DNA of 64,000 nt from assembly GCA_035048495.1 (NCBI GenBank), contig CM068542.1, positions 39,647,109 to 39,711,108 on the forward strand, written 5' to 3'. Below the pieces are notes generated by a model. That model made no database searches. It saw only the letters and a program-made list of their open reading frames with translations, and was not told the DNA's origin. This document shows, piece by piece, positions 60,998-64,000 of this stretch. The stretch is from Euptelea pleiosperma (lineage: Eukaryota > Streptophyta > Magnoliopsida > Ranunculales > Eupteleaceae). Within the stretch, counting starts at the first letter, position 1, and each line of letters starts with the position of its first letter. The translations under genes and the position numbers were made by a program.

Positions 60998-61403
60998 GAG
61001 TAAAACTTGTGTCACAAGATGTTGTGACTGAACACGGTCACAGCACTCAATATGAGCCACGTGGTATACTATTAGAGGACGATGACTGTATGGATGTTTG
61101 GGCAGTCCCTCGGTGGACTGGTACACAAAAAATCAGCTCGATTAATGATTTCTAACTGATTCTATTGAAGTTATTTTCACGGGTTGATTTTAACGGTAGA
61201 AATTTGAGCATTATTGAGCGTTATTTTGGTGCAAAAATCCAAAGGTTTTAAATCACTAATCAGGCTGTTTTTTGGTTTGTAGGTCCACCGAGGGGCTGGT
61301 CAAACATCCATACGGTCAAAGACCTCTGATCGTGTGCCACGTGTCTCATATTGAGTGCTGTGACCGTGTTCAGTCACAACATCTTGTGACACAAGTTTTA
61401 CTC
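60998..61403. repeat. Best-preserved D-family foldback MITE, exact 9-bp TSD
   Basis: 406-bp element. Terminal inverted repeats GAGTAAAACTTGTGTCACAA and its inverse are perfect; the arms continue with TGTTGTGACTGAACACGGTC and its near-inverse. GCCACGTG sites sit in both arms, about 40-70 bp from each end. Flanked by GTAGAAACT at 60989-60997 and 61404-61412, identical. TSD length and long inverted repeats suit a Mutator-type MITE. No ORF. Confidence 0.85.
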
Positions 61404-62211
61404 GTAGAAACTATACTTACTAAATTTGCCCCGTCAAAGTCAAACTTATTTGCATGACTTTTAACCTTAAACTGCGCGCCTCAGCAACAAGACCTAGTAG
61501 AACTTTGCCGACGGATCTTTGTTGTCAATGTTAACGACAGACCACAATACGAGTCACGAGGCATGCTCTTAAAGACCACTGATCGAATGGATGGTGATAT
61601 ACATACCAAAAATCAGCCGGATTTTTGTTCTGTAGTGATGTAGAACAAATGGCGGATTCTTTCATGGAACTTTTGGATCGTCAAAAGCTCAAACGGTACT
61701 AAAAGACATAACGGGTATTAACAGACTTGTTGATAAAAAAATGACATAATTGGCATTAACGGAATTGTCAACAGTGTCAGAATCACACAAAACCAGAGCT
61801 CTTAAAAGGAAACGACGAGATAAGTAGTAGACACCACTTTGTCGTGATGTACGCTATTTTTTTACCAAATTCCATCGTTCACGGGGTGAAAACGACAGTT
61901 TTACTATTTTATGAAGTTTTTGTTTTAATAATAACTTTGATTATAAAAGTCAGAATTACTCACCGTCGATTCTGACATGTTTCTATGCGCTAGTATTATC
62001 AGTTTCCATGCTTAACTAGATTTTATTTTTTTAGTAATTTTCTTCTTTTAGTAATTTTCGTTTTCCATTAAATAGGTTGTAAGCCGAAGGCAAAGACAAT
62101 TTTTGATCAATAAGATTTCGTGATTTAGCTCATTTGTGAGTTCTTCTCTGTTTAGTAGATTCCAAACCTCGAGATATTGACGTTGGTCATATCTCCATAT
62201 TGTTTCACACT

Positions 62212-62700
62212 ACGTCATGTAGGTCCATTGATCGTATGAATGTTTGGCCTAGGGATGTAAACGGGCCAGGCCGCAATTCAAATCCTAAGCCCTGGCCCAG
62301 TCCTTAGGTGTGTCCATGGGCTGGGCTGCGGGCTGGGTTGAAGTGTCTTGGGCAGCAAAGGGCAAGGGCCAGCCCTAAGAGGAGGAGGGCCGGGCTGCGG
62401 GCTCATAGGCTAGATTTACACCCCTAGTTTGGCTCATCCAACATACCAAAAATCAGCCTGATTAGTGATTTTTCACCTTTGGACCTGTGCAACCAAAATA
62501 ATGCTTGATTACTATGGTTAAAAATAGACCCCTTGAAATAGATTCTAATCCAACAGTTAGAAATCACTAATCAAACTGATTTTTGGTATGTAGATCCACA
62601 TAGGGATGTGCCAAACATCCATACGGTCAGTGGTCTCTAAGAACGTGTGACATATCTCAAACTGTGGTCCCGTATCAACGTTCTGTCATCAAAGATTTAC
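62212..62700. repeat. D-family foldback MITE carrying a nested repeat
   Basis: Arms GTAGGTCCATTGATCGTATG / ATACGGTCAGTGGTCTC and ACCAAAAATCAGCCTGATTA / TAATCAAACTGATTTTTGGT enclose the family centre. The left arm is interrupted at 62249-62426. Confidence 0.6.
62249..62426. repeat. GGGCC-word repeat nested in a MITE
   Basis: 178-bp insert opening CTAGGGATGTAAACGGGCC and closing GATTTACACCCCTA, with GGGCTGGGCTGCGGGCTGGG-type words between. Flanked by GTTTGGC at 62242-62248 and 62427-62433 (GTTTGGCCT versus GTTTGGCTC over nine bases). Confidence 0.65.
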
Positions 62701-62933
62701 TCTTGTTCATATCGGTGAGTTCTAAGAAGTAACCGTATGGACCACTTATATAGCCATGCTTCCACTTTATTTGATGGTGCCAGCACTTTATTGCTGGCTG
62801 GCCCAATTAAGTAGACGTCAGAGCTGGTTCTTTGGCAGAAATAAGGGGTTTCAGTCTTCAGTTCACGGAAACAAAAACAATTAAATGAATGAGTTCAATT
62901 TGACAGAGACGTCCCCCAAAACTTCTGATCCAT

Positions 62934-63010
62934 GGTGTAAAAATCGGCCGTTATGACGATAACATCGGTGTTATAACAGCGCTATAACGGTATCGCCCCA
63001 ACCCTGTTTC
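62934..63010. repeat. A-family fragment, TTATAA dialect
   Basis: Opens CCATGGTGTAAAAATCGGCC and continues with GTTATGACGATAAC, GTTATAACAGCGCTATAACG and CGCCCCAACCC. Only one end is recognisable. Confidence 0.5.
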
Positions 63011-63094
63011 ATTATTTTACACAAGATCGATCCTGTTATTTTTCCTTGATAAAGGCTTTTAAAAAAAATAATAAAATATTAATATTTGACTTTA

Positions 63095-63356
63095 ATGAAC
63101 AAATCATTAAGTAAAGAAGTCAAGTGGTGACCAAGAGGAATATCAGGCCATTTAAGGAAGCACTCGTTCTCCTTTCAAGTGGCTTTTTCCTTATTGAATA
63201 TGTAGGTAAAGAAGCACTAAAACAACTTTTGCCTGCCCTCACATCTTAGCAACCAAGATCATCACCACACACGTACCAAAAGGATGTAGTTTTCAGTCAG
63301 CTTTTCTCTTTATCTTCCTTGAAATCATCGAAAACTTGGGGTTTGGTTCCACAGTT
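63095..63356 (+). promoter_or_regulatory. Duplicated promoter of WAT1-related copy 3
   Basis: Collinear with about 56873-57153 upstream of the intact gene: AGTAAAGAAGTCAAGTGGTG, GGCTTTTTCCTTATTGAATA, ATCATCACCACACACGTACC and TGTAGTTTTCAGTCA are shared. The sequence matching 57092-57134, with the TATA box, is absent, joining TTGAAA directly to TCATCG. Confidence 0.8.
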
Positions 63357-64000
63357 ATGGATGGAAAGAAGCCATATTTAGCTGTTGTTCTCATACATAC
63401 CATATATGCTGGCATGTTATTGCTCTCTAAAGCTGCATTTAACGGAGGCATGAACAGGCTCCGTGTTCATCTTCTATAGACAGGCGGCTGCCACCATCTT
63501 CTTAATCCCTCTTGCCGTTATCTTCGAACGGTAAACAAACTAACATCTTCCTCTTCCTCTTCACCTCTTTTAATGGGCCGGCTTTATCCAACCAATCACT
63601 AATATTCATGTTCCACCATTAAAGTTTTCTAATTATTTGCTGATGCTGTGTAGGAAGAGAGCTCCACCGCTTTCATTCGTAGTCTTCTGCAAGATTTTCA
63701 TGCTTTCTTTATTGGGGTGATTTTTATTTTTTGTTCTACCCTTACTTCCTCAGATAAGTATGGATTTGATGTTGAAAAATTAGTGATTTTTTTATTTTTT
63801 GGAATGTTGGGCATTTCGAAATATAGGATTACTTTCAGCTTGAATATATGTAATATTGCCCTGGTTTACACATCCGCAACGTTGGCAGCTGCAACATCAA
63901 ATATGCTTCCGGTCATCACCTTCTTCTTCGCTGTTTTGTTCAGGTACTGCTTTTGGTTGCATTTCTTTTTATTTATTTTTGTACAGAAGTGTAAATTAAG
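63357..64000 (+). pseudogene. WAT1-related copy 3, frameshifted, cut by window end
   Basis: Exons 63357-63530, 63654-63716 and 63827-63943 are collinear with exons 1-3 of the gene at 57154 and highly similar (MDGKKPYLAVVLIHTIYAGM, then YTSATLAAATSNMLPVITF in exon 3). Exon 1 is 174 rather than 173 bp: an extra G in the AACAGG run near 63457 shifts the frame and gives a TAG stop at 63477-63479 after 40 codons. The promoter lacks the TATA-containing 43 bp present in the sister gene. Downstream exons lie outside the window. A sequencing error could explain the single base but not the promoter deletion. Confidence 0.85.

Overview
This is nuclear DNA from a flowering plant. It has multi-exon genes with GT-AG introns, plant-specific families (WAT1/UMAMIT transporters, an F-box Tubby-like protein), long AT-rich introns and dense transposon debris. 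The species cannot be named from the sequence. The repeat content suggests a woody, non-grass angiosperm with a repeat-rich genome, which is inference only.

Layout: (1) 1-2549, + strand: a WAT1-related transporter lacking its first exon, which lies upstream of the window. (2) 2550-12368: intergenic and repeat-dominated, with two tandem A-family elements sharing target repeats, a tandem duplication, a candidate 1.9-kb solo LTR and foldback MITEs. (3) 12369-25661, + strand: a TraB-domain protein gene of six small exons spread over 13.3 kb. Its introns hold a Copia gag-integrase relic broken by a LINE, an LTR-like relic with an unknown ORF, and a Ty3/Gypsy chromodomain relic. (4) 25662-28635: repeats plus an exon-like fragment with a 48-bp tandem duplication. 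(5) 28636-32438, - strand: a complete F-box Tubby-like protein gene, with probable 5' UTR sequence to about 34150. (6) 34300-57000: no gene recognised. It holds a nest of G-box-carrying foldback MITEs, a 3-4 kb direct segmental duplication (41330-44310 versus 45455-49760) that gives empty-site evidence for a SINE and a 786-bp foldback element, perfect hairpins, and a 70-bp minisatellite made from a MITE arm. (7) 57154-59720, + strand: a second, intact WAT1-related gene. (8) 60998-62700: foldback MITEs. (9) 63357-end: a third WAT1-related copy, duplicated together with its promoter but apparently dead, with a 1-bp frameshift in exon 1 and a lost TATA region.

The three WAT1-like copies form a same-strand cluster with near-identical exon lengths. 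They probably encode ten-helix membrane transporters of the drug/metabolite transporter superfamily. TraB and TLP look like unrelated neighbours. The most unusual material is a set of repeat families whose ends are alike but whose interiors are built from different short palindromic words, and hairpins whose loop is conserved while their perfectly paired stems differ between copies.
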